DNA from: Gaeumannomyces sp. JS-464
Taxonomy: Eukaryota > Ascomycota > Sordariomycetes > Magnaporthales > Magnaporthaceae
Length of the DNA stretch: 64,000 bases
Direction: 5' to 3'
NCBI GenBank assembly: GCA_002197995.1
Contig: NGZR01000003.1
Coordinates: 4,836,001 to 4,900,000, forward strand
Shown here: piece after piece, positions 1 through 10,681 of the stretch
How the letters are laid out: each line of letters opens with the position of its first letter
How positions within the stretch are numbered: the first letter of the stretch is position 1
Position numbers and translations under genes: made by a program
Notes under the pieces: model-generated
Told to the model about the DNA's origin: nothing
The model's database searches: none
The model's input: only the letters and a program-made list of their open reading frames with translations

Positions 1-459
1 TCCCATCAACGACTCCTCCGTTCTTCAAACGTCTGGTCTTTTTGTCAGCCATGGACCCTGGCGCCTGGGCGGCATCCGCCGCCAATCGAAACTGTCATTT
101 GTCACGAAAGCCACTGTCATCCGCGATGACGCCAGGCCGCATGTGCGTGCAATACTGTTTGCCACGATGCACACGAGTCGGGCCCGGCAGCTCTGGGCGC
201 TTGTCGGCTGCCACGCTGGGTTTTTGTTTGCCCACGCCAGACACGGAAGCCAAGGCTCACGTCGGCCGTTCCTGACATTTTCATCTCGCCAACCCCCTCG
301 TGCGCCTCCCCTCTCGGCGCTTGCAAGCTTCATTACCAAGCCCCCTTCAGCCAACATTACTGCCTGCCCACGTACTCGGTGCAGAGGTTTCTTTTCCCAT
401 TAGTCACCGGCCCGCACGCGGACCCCGTGGAGGCCGGTCTGTCTGGTCGGATACCCTTG
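1..459. other. Left edge, upstream of first regulator
   Basis: No gene is supported here. The stretch lies directly upstream of the zinc-cluster regulator and probably holds its promoter and leader. Open frames on both strands are GC-rich shadows without recognisable domains. Confidence 0.5.
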
Positions 460-2360
460 ATGAGTCCACTGCAACAGGCCCCGCAGAAATGCCACAACTG
501 CCGCCGCCGCCGGTTGGTCTGCGACCGAGCCCTCCCGACGTGCCGCAAGTGCGCCACTGTGGGGCAGCAGTGTCTGGGCTACGGCAAGCTCTTTATCTTT
601 ACCGACTCCGTGGCCAGCCGCGGCAAGAGGGCCGGCCAGACCTCCTTTGCGCCGCCGCCGCAGAACCAAAACACACGCCCGCACCCACCCGGTGCCGGAA
701 GTGCCGGCGGGCAGAGGGCTTTTTCGCCTTTGTCTACCTCGCCAGTCTCAGCCTTGTCGCCGTCTTCGCCGCCGTCAGTCTCGGTCTCTAGCCCATCGAG
801 CTGCGATTTGGTCCCGAGCCGGTATGGTAGCACTAGCCGGTCCTTGAGCCCTGAGCCCTGGAGCCTCGGCTCTGATGGCCTAACTCTGCATTCTCTGGTG
901 GACCCTGTCGCTCAGGATTTTGATTCTACCACGAGGTATTACTTGCATTACTGTAAGTCAGTTCTCTGAACATGTGTCAACTTTGGCTCTCGAGGCTCAT
1001 CGCATCACCCGAACCCAAACATCCAGATGTGGAGCGCGTCACGCAGGACCTGGTCGTGTACGACACACCCGACCGGAATCCCTTCCGCAACCTGGTGCCC
1101 CTGTGCCAAAGGCACGCTTTCCTGCAGCATGTCGTCGTCGCCCTGTCCGCCGTCCACCAAGTCTCGTTCCTGCGCTCCCGCGGCCAGCCGTTTCGGGCAA
1201 AGCTGCTGGACGCCCTCGCCGCCAAGCACAAGGCCATTGTGTTAATCAAGGACGCGCTCGAGAACCTGGGTCCCCACAATTATGGCGACGTTCTCACTGC
1301 CGTTGTCTACCTCGTCAACTTTGACCTGGTCGATTCGGGCCGCGACAGCTGGCAGGCTCATGTCGTCGCCGCCGGTCGTCTAATAGCCATGCTGCGGCCA
1401 ACCGCCTCCGTTGCCGCCGCCGCCGACCAGTCGGCATCTTCTGCATTCTTGTCGTCCATGAGGGGCGGCCGCCCTGTGGACTCATCGATAGAAACTCTGC
1501 GCGACTATGTAATGTCAGACTGCCTCACTTTCTTTATCTTGGGCTCGACCCTCGGTTCGTGGCAGGGGACCCGCGCGGCCGAGGTGTTTGGTTCACTCGA
1601 CGTCATCCCGATGCTTGTACGTGCCGAAGCGAACACGTACCACTCGTGTCCCAGCGAGATATTGGCAGCGATCCTGCGCTCGTCACAGCTTGCCGCCGAG
1701 ATGCACCGAAACGACGGCGGTGGAGGGGGGCCATCATCGTCACAGAAAGAGGCTGGAGCCGAGCTCATGCGCCAGCTGCGCTGCTTTGATGCGCGCCGCT
1801 GGGCCGAGTCGATCATCGCTGCCAATGGCTACGACGGCGCCTATGACCCGGACACACTGAACAAGGTGCGCGGCAGGGAGCACATGGCCTGCGCCCACCG
1901 GTCCGCTGCGTGCGCCTACCTCCTGATGGCAGCGCCTAAGGCTTTTGAGGGCGACGGGCGTGGCGATGGCGGCGATGCCGCACGGGCGATGAGGATGGCG
2001 ACCGAAGGCTTCGCGTCGGACATATTCGAGCACCTGGCGTGCATCGCCGAGACCGATATGCTGTTCAAGGGATCCGTGTGGCCCACCTTCATCCTCGGGG
2101 CGCTCACGGCGGACCCGGACAGGCGGGCTTGGGTGTTGCGCCGGCTGGAGCAGATGTGGTTGACCATTTGCCCTTGGGGGTACGTCAAAACGGCCTTGGA
2201 CACGCTCGTGGCGCTGTGGGAGTTTCGAGACGGCGGTCAGCAACCCCTGCCTTCTACCGCCGCACTTGGTGGCGCGTCAATTGCTGATGGAAGGGAAGCA
2301 ATGCGAGGCGGGTGGCTCTCAGAGTTGAGAGCTCTCAAAATAAACTGTTTGATTGTTTAG
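460..2360 (+). CDS. Zn2Cys6 fungal transcription factor
   Basis: This is a nuclear DNA-binding regulator of the fungal binuclear zinc-cluster family. Exons are 460-952 and 1027-2360. The 74-bp GTAAGT...CAG intron joins YYLHY to VERVTQDLVVYD in phase 1 and the spliced length is an exact multiple of three (608 aa). The zinc cluster is at residues 11-40 with spacing C-x2-C-x6-C-x6-C-x2-C-x6-C and a basic RRRR run inside it. A Ser/Pro-rich linker follows. From about residue 150 a helical region with NPFRNLVPL is typical of the fungal-specific 'trans_2' middle domain. The chosen ATG puts the cluster near the N-terminus; an in-frame ATG at 379 would add 27 residues. The gene has no frameshift. It sits head-to-tail with the oxidoreductase and P450, so a role as local pathway regulator is possible but inferred. 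The target is unknown. Confidence 0.88.
953..1026 (+). other. Intron of the Zn2Cys6 regulator
   Basis: It has a GTAAGT donor and a CATCCAG acceptor and is 74 bp long. Reading through gives a stop codon (TGA at 967-969), while splicing restores one open frame. Confidence 0.85.
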
Positions 2361-3078
2361 TCAGTTAATTCTGGGCTGCGTCTGTTCTTGTTTCTGACAC
2401 GGGTACTTGCCTCCCATCAATCGTACAAGTTTATCTCGCCCCTTGGGCCTTGGCGCACGCTCAAGGGTGGAAAATATCGCAAGCGAGCTCATTCTTGATC
2501 AGGCGCTATATTCTAGTGGCGCTTACACGGTCCAGTCGCCAGAGAGTTCACTATTCTCCCGTAGGACATAGGCTACCGTTATGTGAGTGGACAGCGTCGA
2601 TTCCGCCTGTCGCATTTCCCCTGCCAAAAATGTATTCGATACCATGTTGTCCTCGGGGAGTTAACGGCCACTTTTCGCCGTCCGCAACGAGGTATCATCA
2701 AGATTCTCAATGAATACAAACCTGCAGCCGAGATATTTCTTGTAACGTGACGATCCGTGGCGATCCACGTATCAGTCCGAGTTCTAGGTATCTTTGATGC
2801 AAGCTGTGGGACAGCTTAGAAATGCGCTGAACAGTGCGGATGACAAATCGGTAGCGTTCCGTGATCGAAGGGCGAGATGACCCCTTATCGCGACATCACA
2901 TCTTCCTTGATCGGCTAGCAGAGTACTTAAGCCCCGGCTGCCTTTGACTGTGGAATAGTGTTTTGTGTGCTTGAGGACAACAATTTTCTGGGAGAGCGTA
3001 TTCCTAAATACCCAGAGAGGAAACACCGAAACCTCCCTCGAAGCACTTTACCCACGGGAGCAGCAGCAGGGAACAACC
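2361..3078. other. Intergenic, regulator to oxidoreductase
   Basis: About 720 bp with no supported gene. It presumably carries the 3' end of the regulator and the promoter of the oxidoreductase. I see no repeat or RNA gene. Confidence 0.5.
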
Positions 3079-4330
3079 ATGGCACCCATCCGCATCGGCA
3101 TGGTCGGCCTCTCCGCCAGCGCCAAGACGGCCTGGGCGTCGAGCGCGCACCTGCCCTACCTCCTCTCTGAGCGCGGCCGGGCCCGGTACGAGATCGTGGC
3201 GCTGCTCAACTCGAGCGAGGACGCGGCGCGCGCCGCCATCGCCGCCTACGGCCTCCCCGCCACGACGCGCGCGTACGGGTCCGCGGCCGCGCTGGCCGCG
3301 GACGGGGGTGTCGACCTCGTCGTCGTCGTCACGCGCGTCGACAACCACCACGCCAACGCGCTCGACAGCGCCCGCGCCGGCAAGCACCTCTACGTCGAGT
3401 GGCCGCTGAGCCAGGACGTCGCGCGCTCGCGCGAGCTGCTCGAGGCTGCCGGCGCGGCCGGCGGGCGCACCATGGTCGGCGTCCAGGGCCGCGTGTCGCC
3501 GCCGGTGCTTAAAGTGCGGGAGCTGCTCCGGCAGGGCCGCATCGGCAAGGTCCTGAGCAGCGAGGTCCTGGCCAGCGGCGGGCTCAACGCCCGCGACAGC
3601 GTCCCCGCCAGCCTCAAGTACTTTACCGACAGGTCCGTCGGGGTAATATCTACACCATTGGGTTTGGCCACTGTAAGACACCAGAGAACATGTTTTGCTA
3701 CCCTGGATCGATCAACCACAGTTGCTGATATACAAACCCTTCGCAGTGTTCGACCAGGTAAATTCCGTCCTCGGCCACATCGAGAACCCCCACGGGCAGC
3801 TCCAGGTCCAGCGGCCCCAGGTCGCGATCCGAGACACGACGGACCGAATGTCGTCGTCCGGCCAGGTCGTCGGCACCGCGACTAGCGACGTGCCGGACCT
3901 GATCGTCGTCACGGGCCGGGTGCCCGGCCCCTCCGCCGTCGTCGCCGACGGCGGCGCAACCGTGCTCCACCGCTTCCGCCTGGGCGCCCCGTTCCCCGGC
4001 GAGGCGGCCCTGCGCTGGACCGTCCACGGCGAGAAGGGCGAGGTCCGGCTGACGGCGAGGGCGGGCACGACGCTGCACGCGTCGGCGTACGACTTGGCGG
4101 ACCCGGCGGGGCAGGGTGTGTCCATCGAGGTGCACGACTTCGCGACCGACTCTGTTGAGAGCGTGGACTGGGCATGGGCCGCCTGGCAGGACGGGCTGCC
4201 GCTGCTGGCGAGGAGCGTCGGGGAGCTCTACGAGCGGTTCGCGGACGGCGGCGAGGTCCCGACGTTTGCGGACGCTTTGCGCAGCCAGGAGCAGCTGGAG
4301 GAGTTGTTGGCTCGGGGCTTAAGTGATTAG
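3079..4330 (+). CDS. Gfo/Idh/MocA (Gal80-like) oxidoreductase, frameshifted
   Basis: This is a predicted NAD(P)-dependent oxidoreductase of the Gfo/Idh/MocA superfamily, in the Gal80-like fungal branch. Members act as sugar or cyclitol dehydrogenases or, in Gal80, as a transcriptional co-regulator. The N-terminal Rossmann strand starts MAPIRIGMVGLSAS; residues near 115 read YVEWPL, the branch's variant of the EKP motif. Exons are 3079-3672 and 3747-4330 around a 74-bp GTAAGA...GCAG intron. The frame breaks at the G run 3640-3643: one more G would give the expected GGNIYTIGFGH, and splicing then continues LFDQVNSVLGHIEN. With that base the length closes at 392 aa, normal for the family. The start follows an ACC at -3. 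The break may be real or technical; a spliced bypass is unlikely because the conserved motif lies in the shifted frame. Confidence 0.8.
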
Positions 4331-5152
4331 AAAATTTTATCGTTTTATAAATATTCTTCCAAGTCACATGCAGAGTTGCCTTTGTGGAAATATCTCTCGT
4401 CAAATACTTATGGAACTAACCGCAGCCGTGGAGTTTGATAACAGCGAGCGTTTAGTTCATCTTTTCGCTGATAATTAGCGAGTGGTTGTAAGGTTTGGGA
4501 AGGCTATCTGTGGGTTTCGTTTGATGGTTAGTAGACTGTTCTAATTTCGGTATTTTACTTTCTTATGCGAACATTAACCAAGTTTAAAAGTTTAATGCTG
4601 CTTATATTTTTCGATTTCACGTTTTACCAATGACGGAACTTTTTCATCATGTGCCGTGGTCTGTTTAAAGTTCTTCTGTTGCACAAGCAGCAGTCCCTCG
4701 GATAGGTACTCGAATAATCCAATAATTATTACTGCGCATCTTTCGAGGTTACTAATTTTGGGAGCTCAGAGCACATGCCTGCAAAACTGCATCATGATGG
4801 GTCCTGCTACTACCAGGGAAGAGCCGCTAATGTGATATGAGCCAATGATATTCTTATCATCCTCAGACCCGACTTGTCCAAGATGCTCTGACTGTGGATT
4901 TTACCAAGACAGCAGTCAGCTTGAGCCGTCCCGGGCAATGGGAGCCGTGTGCTAGGGAGTTGGATCCACTGAAAGAATCCTTCGGTCCCAGGGGAAGTGT
5001 GAATAAATTGGGGTAATCATGCACCCAACTTCTCCTCGTTTCTTGATCTCATTTTCATCTCGGATCATCACGTTCTTGCTGAAGTGAAACAGGCAATATT
5101 TACCAACTAAGCACAAGCTTTAATTGTTTTATTAGCTGGAAGAATCGGCATC
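4331..5152. other. AT-richer intergenic region
   Basis: About 820 bp, clearly richer in A/T than its surroundings, with no open frame I can support. It lies upstream of the P450 and presumably contains its promoter. Confidence 0.5.
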
Positions 5153-6967
5153 ATGACCATGCACGCCGCAGGAGACCAGGGACTTCGTCCGATTCTCATA
5201 ATTTTCGGAGCAGTCACCATCCTGTATATTTTGGCATCATACATCCGGTCATATCGCCGTCTCTCTCACTTCAACGGGCCCTGGCTCGCCCACTTCTCGT
5301 ACTTTTGGATGTACCTGCAGTGGCGCAAGGGCGACCACGGCGAAGACTACGCCAAGGTGATCCGGGACTACGCCGAGCCGGGCAGGGAGACGCTCGTGCG
5401 CATCGGGCCCAACGACCTCATCACCGACTCGCCCGAGGTCGTGCGGCGCATGACGGGCGTGTGCTCCGCCTACAGGCGGAGCTCGTGGTACGAGTCGGCC
5501 AAGATGGACCACCGCAGCGACAACATGCTCAGCCTGATGGACACCGAGGCCCACGACAAGGTCAAGGCCATGACGGCGGCCGGGTACGCGGGCAAGGACA
5601 ACGACAGGCTCGAGGAGACTATCGAGGAGCAGATCGCCGAGCTGGTGGCGCTGCTTCGACGGAAATACCTCAGCCGGCCCGGCGAAGCCCCCCGGCCCGT
5701 CGATTTTGCTACTGTGGCTCAGTATTTCACGCTTGCCGCCATCGCGAGCGTTGCCTATGGTGCCCCTTTTGGGTAGGTCTGTGTTTTTGAGACTCTCCCA
5801 GTCGTTCCTGTCCGGTTCTCACTTTTTCTTCTTTTCTTTTCTTTCCCCCAGCCTTGACATTTTTCTACTCAAGTTGAGTTTATCCCTTTTTTACTTTAAC
5901 TGCCAGAAACTCTGACTTCAAAATTATGAAACCATAGATACCTCAGAACAGACTCGGACATGCATGACTTTGTCAAAACCATGGCGGCCATGGTCCCGAT
6001 GGCAGTCCTCATAGTCGAGATTCCCTACGTCCAGGCCTTACTGGCAAACAAGTGGATCCTGAAGCACCTCGGCCCCAAGCCGACCGGCAAGACAGGCATC
6101 GGCCAGCTCCTCAACGTGGCCGACAAGGTCGCGGCAGAGCGCTTCCGGCCCGGCGCCGAGGACCGGCGGGACATGCGGGGTCGTTCGTGCGGCACGGCCT
6201 AACGGGGCGGCAGTGCGTGGCCGAGATCCCGCTGCAGATCATCGCGGGCTCCGACACGACCGCCACCGCCATCCGCGGCACCCTGCTGCACCTGTGCGCC
6301 TCGCCGGCGGCCTACCTCACCCTGCGGGCCGAGGTCGACGCGGCGGCGGCGTCGGGCGCCATCTCGAGCCCCGTGAGGGCTGACGAGGCCAGGAGGCTGC
6401 CGTACCTGTAGGCCCCGATCTACGAGGGCATCCGCAGGTCGCTGCCCGTCACGGCGATCAAACTCAAGGAGGTGCCGGCGGGCGGCGACACCATCGACGG
6501 CCGCTTTTTGCCGGCGGGCACGCGCGTCGCCGTGAGCCACGCGGGGATCCAGGCGCGCGCCGACGTCTTCGGCGCCGACGCCGCGCTGTTCCGGCCCGAG
6601 AGGTGGCTCGAGTGCGGGCCCGAGGCGCGCGCGCGCATGGCGGCCACCGTGGAGCTTATTTTTGGCAACGGCAGGTGGATGTGCGCGGGCAAGGCGCTGG
6701 CGTTCATGGAGCCGAACTAGGTGTTTGTCGAGGCAAGTGTGGCATTTCCATATTTGACTTTTGTTGCTTACTGGTCCAACTCTTCGTCCCCTTCCTTCTT
6801 CGATTGATATGAGCTGACCTTCTTGTTGTTTTTGTCTTTGGTAGCTTTTCCGGAATTTCGATTTCCAAATTATGAATCCCAAGAAGCCGTTGCGGTCGAT
6901 GGATGTCAGTACTTGGATTCAGTCTGACATGCGGATAAATGTGACGGAAAGAATTCACGTCAACTAG
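5153..6967 (+). pseudogene. Cytochrome P450 pseudogene (pisatin-demethylase-like)
   Basis: This is a heme-thiolate monooxygenase gene of an ER-anchored type, probably once acting in secondary metabolism or detoxification. Exons are 5153-5772, 5938-6732 and 6845-6967. Visible features in order: an N-terminal membrane segment (residues 12-30), the I-helix oxygen-binding motif AGSDTT, the K-helix ExxR as EGIR, FRPERW, the heme-ligand loop FGNGRWMCAG, and a C-terminal stretch FRNFDFQIMNP. Allowing for one missing base, the length closes at 512 aa, normal for the family. Damage: a one-base loss near the G run at about 6177-6180; TAG at 6409-6411 where CAG (Gln) is expected after LPYL; TAG at 6718-6720 where Lys is expected in FMExNKVF. 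The first two introns' phases are intact. The last intron has a GC donor. Two nonsense codons make real decay more likely here than in neighbours with indels only. Substrate unknown. Confidence 0.82.
6733..6844 (+). other. GC-AG intron in the P450
   Basis: The donor reads GAG|GCAAGT and the acceptor GGTAG|CTT. Splicing joins VFVE to LFRNFDFQ, as expected for P450s of this kind. GC donors are a minor class in fungi, and the rest of this one matches consensus. Confidence 0.65.
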
Positions 6968-7274
6968 AGGGCTTTCAAGCATTAGTAGACGATAAGCTCC
7001 ACAATTACCAAGGTTAGAAGTGTTAAGTGGTGGCTGTGGCTCTCCACCTAAATGTCCGAAGTCACTTTCGATTCAGATAACTACCGGAATAAAAAAAAGA
7101 AAAGAAAAAACCGGAGACATTTCAAACAAGCAGGCAAAGAAAAAAAATAAACGTTCGACTGTTAAAAATAAAATTGCCGTTGGTGGCGGCAACCGGCTCT
7201 AGTATGGCTCTGGTATGCCTCGGCCCATCCCCCCTCCATGTTCCTGTCGTCCTGGGCTGTGTCCTGCCCTTCGC
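6968..7274. other. Intergenic, A-rich
   Basis: The space between the convergent P450 and the unknown minus-strand gene includes an A-rich stretch at about 7089-7175. No gene is seen. Confidence 0.5.
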
Positions 7275-8043
7275 TTAATTGTCGAGGTCCATTCCCTCCA
7301 CTCCCTCGGTCTCCTCCTTGATGGTGGCGAGGCCGGTGGCAGTGACGCCGCCGCCCTGCCCGCCATCTCCCATCTCTACGTCGACGTCTGTCATGTCGAC
7401 GTCGGCCTGCTGAAGAGAATATGCTATGGTTAGATTTTTCTGCTATAAGTACTGGATGGGTGTATATCATTTTGATAGATGCACATACCTCGGCCTTGTC
7501 CTCGTCGCCGCTGCTGCTGCCGTCGTTGGCGTCGACCAGCCCGCCGGCGAGCTCGTACATCTCCAGGCCGCCGTCGGCCCACTCCCGCGTCTTGTTTCCG
7601 CCAGCGACCAGGTTGAACCGGTCGATGGCCTTGGCGAGATCGCAGTGCTCGTCCTCGTCGAAGGGGTCGTCGGGGCTCTCCCGCCAGGCGGCGCGGGCCC
7701 TGCTGAGCTTCGCGAAAAGCTCGATGAAGATGGGCTCTCTGAGCGCCCCGGTCCAAGCCCTGATGGGCTGGAGTGCCTCCATCAGGTCGAGGAACTCGGT
7801 CGTGAAGGACGGCGAGTCCCCACCGCGCTCGTTCCGGGCCTCGACCAGGTCGGCGGCGTCGTGGAAGAGTTGAGCCAGGAGCGGCTCGACTGCCCTTTTG
7901 GGCAGGTTGGGGGAGGCGGCGGCGGTCATGATGACTTTGGCGACCTCGCGGTCGCGGCCCCCACGCGCAAGAAAGTTGGTGAAATTGGCATATTTCATGC
8001 CAGACTTGGGCAAAGCCCTCTTCAGACCGAGTAACTGGCTCAT
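7275..8043 (-). CDS. Hypothetical protein with acidic C-terminus
   Basis: I do not recognise this protein. Exons (minus strand) are 8043-7489 and 7409-7275, around a 79-bp GTATGT...CAG intron; the spliced frame is clean and encodes 229 aa. Residues 1-120 look helical and basic, and include a stretch FLARGGRDREVAKV. The middle is rich in Asp/Glu (DDPFDEDEHCD). The C-terminal exon is highly acidic with Met/Gly/Val (DVDMTDVDVEMGDGG) and ends MDLDN. There is no signal peptide or membrane segment, suggesting a soluble cytosolic or nuclear protein. An open frame continues upstream of the chosen ATG, but the first Met followed by SQLLGLKRALP gives the most natural start. Confidence 0.7.
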
Positions 8044-8552
8044 CTTGGGCGAGGTCGGCTGGGCTTTTTGTGGGATGCGGCTGTGGAGGAGAGTGGGCAA
8101 GGTCTGGTAAAGTTGTGCGAGGGTCTGGCCAAAATCTGGTGCTCTATCTGGGGTGGTCTGGGTTGGGCTGTTGTGGAGCTTGGAAAAGCCTGGGGAAATA
8201 TAAAAGGCAGCAACGAACCAGTATTCATTTCTCCTCTGACCGAGCACTTCACTTCTTGCTCACATTTGGCTCACCTCTGGTGGGCAGGCTTTAGCGCTGT
8301 CTCGATGGCTTCGAGTGGGAAAAGGGACATCACTGTGATTATGTCTAGCTAGGGCTGGGAATCTACGTGATAATATGCCATTCCCGTGATTTGCGGCATC
8401 AAAGGTTTGGAGTTGACCATCAAGCTGGGACTACAGGCGGACTTCCATTTGATATTGGGAGCAGGGCTGGTTGACGCTACACATTGTTTGCCGGGGCCCA
8501 CAGCAAGCAAGCAGGCAGGAGGGGTCCTTGATAGCTTACTTCTTTGGAGCTG

Positions 8553-8640
8553 CTTCCAACAAAGCAGATGGTCGAGTGGTCTTGGGGATAGTAATATCTT
8601 CACCACAAGGTCGCGGGTTCAACTCCCGCCATGCGCGCTA
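8553..8640 (+). repeat. tRNA-like sequence (pseudo-tRNA or SINE head)
   Basis: An A-box-like TGGTCGAGTGG at 8569 and a B-box-like GGTTCAACTCC at 8616 have tRNA-like spacing. A perfect T-arm (GCGGG/CCCGC) encloses the B box. A 7-bp stem with G-T pairs (GGGGATA/TATCTTC) sits at the anticodon arm and a small ACC/GGT hairpin at the position of a class II (Leu/Ser) variable arm. The 5' and 3' flanks do not form a proper acceptor stem and the anticodon loop is not seven bases. A functional tRNA is therefore unlikely; a degenerate tRNA or the 5' end of a SINE fits better. Confidence 0.45.
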
Positions 8641-8772
8641 CCCACGTCATAGTAGTTGACAGGGCTGACACCACGTCCATGGCAACTTTACTGTGATTTG
8701 GTATGATACTGTTGTGCCCCAGTGCCGGTAGACGACCGTGGGTGGGACTGGATCTGGGGGATGCACCATCAA

Positions 8773-8838
8773 CTTCTCTTTTTTTTTTTTTTTTCTTTCT
8801 TTTCCTTTTTTTTTTTTTTCTCTTTTTTTTCTTCTTCT
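8773..8838. repeat. T/C-rich low-complexity tract
   Basis: Runs of T broken by single C, about 66 bp, lie 130 bp downstream of the tRNA-like element. The tract could be its tail or independent simple sequence. Confidence 0.7.
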
Positions 8839-9555
8839 GTACAAAAAGAAAATCCCATTTGTACATCCCCCAACCCCACCTGCTTGTATAATGATAGGTT
8901 AAAAAGTAATTTGCACTTTATAAGTTTCGGCGTTTTCATCCCTTGCTATAAAAGTCGAAAACATGCGTCGTTATAGTACACGGGGTGGTGGATCCCCAAA
9001 TCCAATAATCACAAACGGGACTAAAAAAAAAGCACAAAGTCATACCCAAGTCCGTTGGAAAGGAAGTGGAAGCGTATAAAACATGCACAAAAGGGCTTGA
9101 CGGCGGATGGGCGTCAAAGGATAAGGCTGTCATTATTCAGCAATGGCAGGCAGGGTAAGGCTGCGCTAGAATTGGGTGCTCGGGGCTGCGGAGGCCAAGA
9201 AAATAACCTGGTGGATTCCGCGAGATCGCCGAGGCAAAAAGAAGCCATCAAATCAGGCGTGCACTGGGTTCGCCAAACGTCGGAGCCGAGCTGTTCGGGA
9301 AGTGAGTGTATACGGGGGACGTCACAAGGTGGGTTGCAGACAAAAACAATAGGTCCCAAGTGGCTCAATCGCCGTCGGAGCAATGCCCTATGGAATAGGC
9401 ACGTCAAGCGAGGATAACCGATTGGTATTGATATAAATAAGCATCGCCAAGGGACAAAGTTTACTCGAGAGAAATGCTGCAACCCCAGCTGGGCCATGAT
9501 AAGCCGGGAGTCGCCTGCTCACCAACGCACTAGACGAATGCTGGCCCCCGTCGTC

Positions 9556-10681
9556 CTACCGGTGTTTCTTCACCCTGGCCCACAAAGAACCGAGCACGTC
9601 GACGTCTTGCTTGACCGAATCGCTCTCCTCGCCGTGGCCAGGATCCTCAAGCTTATTTTGTAGCTTAGCCATCATTACATCCATAGCCATCTTGGGCGAA
9701 ACCAGTTTGAGCTCCTCGTCGAGCTTGTGCTGGCTGATGAGGCGGCCACCATTGCACAGCTCGCGCACGAGCGTTTCGGCCAGGTGCTGACAGTTGCTCT
9801 CGAGCAGGCTGTACTTTGGGTTAAGGCTCATGTGTTTCTCGCCGAGCGTTTGGATCTCCTCGTGGCTTTTTGTAGTTTCCCCTACGTAGTAGGCGTTACT
9901 CCACATTTCGACGAACTCGGGCGTGACCTCGTTGACGCGGAACACGTTCTTCCCAATCATGTTCAACTCAAGGCGATCGCTCATCAAGTCGTATGCATAT
10001 GAATTGCCGGTGCCGCGGTCGATGACGCACAGGGCCCAGTGGCAGATGCTGTTCATGCTCATGCCGACGTGGCGGGCCAGCAGGCGGTACGACTGCTTGG
10101 TCAGCTCGACGGGGCCGAACTCGATGGGCGTCGTGACGAGCAGGACGGCCCGGTGCGCCGTGTCGCGCGTGTAGACCAGCGGCTGCTCCATCTCGCTGAG
10201 GCCGGCGCCCGGGTCTGCCGAGGCGGCGTCCGGGCTGCTGCTCTGCTCGAGGCGCGCCGCGATGGGCGCTAGGAACTCATTGCGCTCGCGGGCCAGGGCG
10301 CGCTCGGCCTCGGCCGCCGCAGCCGCCTTGGGGTCCTCTTCTGCTGCGCGGTCCTTGGCGCCGTTCTCCTTGCGCTCTTCCTTGCAGTGGGTGCGGTGGT
10401 GGTCGTGGTGGGATGTTAATTGCGGGACCACAGCATGATGATGGGGGTTTGGTAGCGTGGAATTCAGGAGCGCATCATGTGGGGCGGGCTCCTGCTGCTG
10501 CCCCTGCTGCTGCTGCTGCTGCTGGGTGTGCGGGCCCTGGGAGATGGCGGCAGCCACGCGATCGAGGACGGCGGGAGAGGGGGGAAGGGCCATCGCACCA
10601 TTTCTTTGTGATGTATTGCTGTGTGGCCTGGGTGGTCTTGGTGAGCTTGGTGAGTTTCTTGGAGAACGACTCGAAGCCCAT
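9556..10681 (-). CDS. Putative papain-like-fold (LRAT/NlpC-type) protein, frameshifted
   Basis: This is a soluble protein of about 374 aa. The C-terminal half carries a His in CHWALCVIDRG and, about 95 residues later, NCQHLAETLVREL. That His...Cys order and context resemble the permuted papain-like fold of LRAT/NlpC-P60-like proteins. This is inference from motif shape only. The N-terminal half is low complexity with a polyQ run, a His-rich patch and an Ala/Glu-rich helix. The natural start is the ATG at 10681 (MGFESFSKKLTKLTK). Its frame joins the main frame only if the six-base G run at 10579-10584 is one base too long. Otherwise the frame opens at an internal ATG at 10593 (345 aa), which would lack that N-terminus. 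No intron is needed. Membrane segments are absent. Alternative: an unrelated domain of unknown function. Confidence 0.6.

Larger units (their letters stand above)
8044..9555. other. Intergenic with tRNA-like element and T-rich tract
   Basis: No protein gene is supported. A TATAAAAG box on the + strand at about 8199-8206 is followed by a pyrimidine-rich leader and a 15-codon open frame starting at 8305. A tRNA-like hairpin set and a long T/C tract follow and are listed separately. Confidence 0.45.

Noticed and set aside
3643..3672. Alternative intron starting at GTAATA to bypass the oxidoreductase frameshift
   Set aside because: It would delete the conserved YTIGFGH segment, which is present in the shifted frame and joins correctly to the next exon through the GTAAGA donor at 3673.
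7426..8034. 202-codon open frame antisense to the hypothetical gene at 7275-8043
   Set aside because: It covers the intron as if coding and shows no domain. The minus-strand gene has clean splicing and protein-like composition.
8553..8640. Functional Leu or Ser tRNA gene
   Set aside because: The flanks cannot pair as an acceptor stem and the anticodon loop is the wrong size, so it is kept only as a tRNA-like element.
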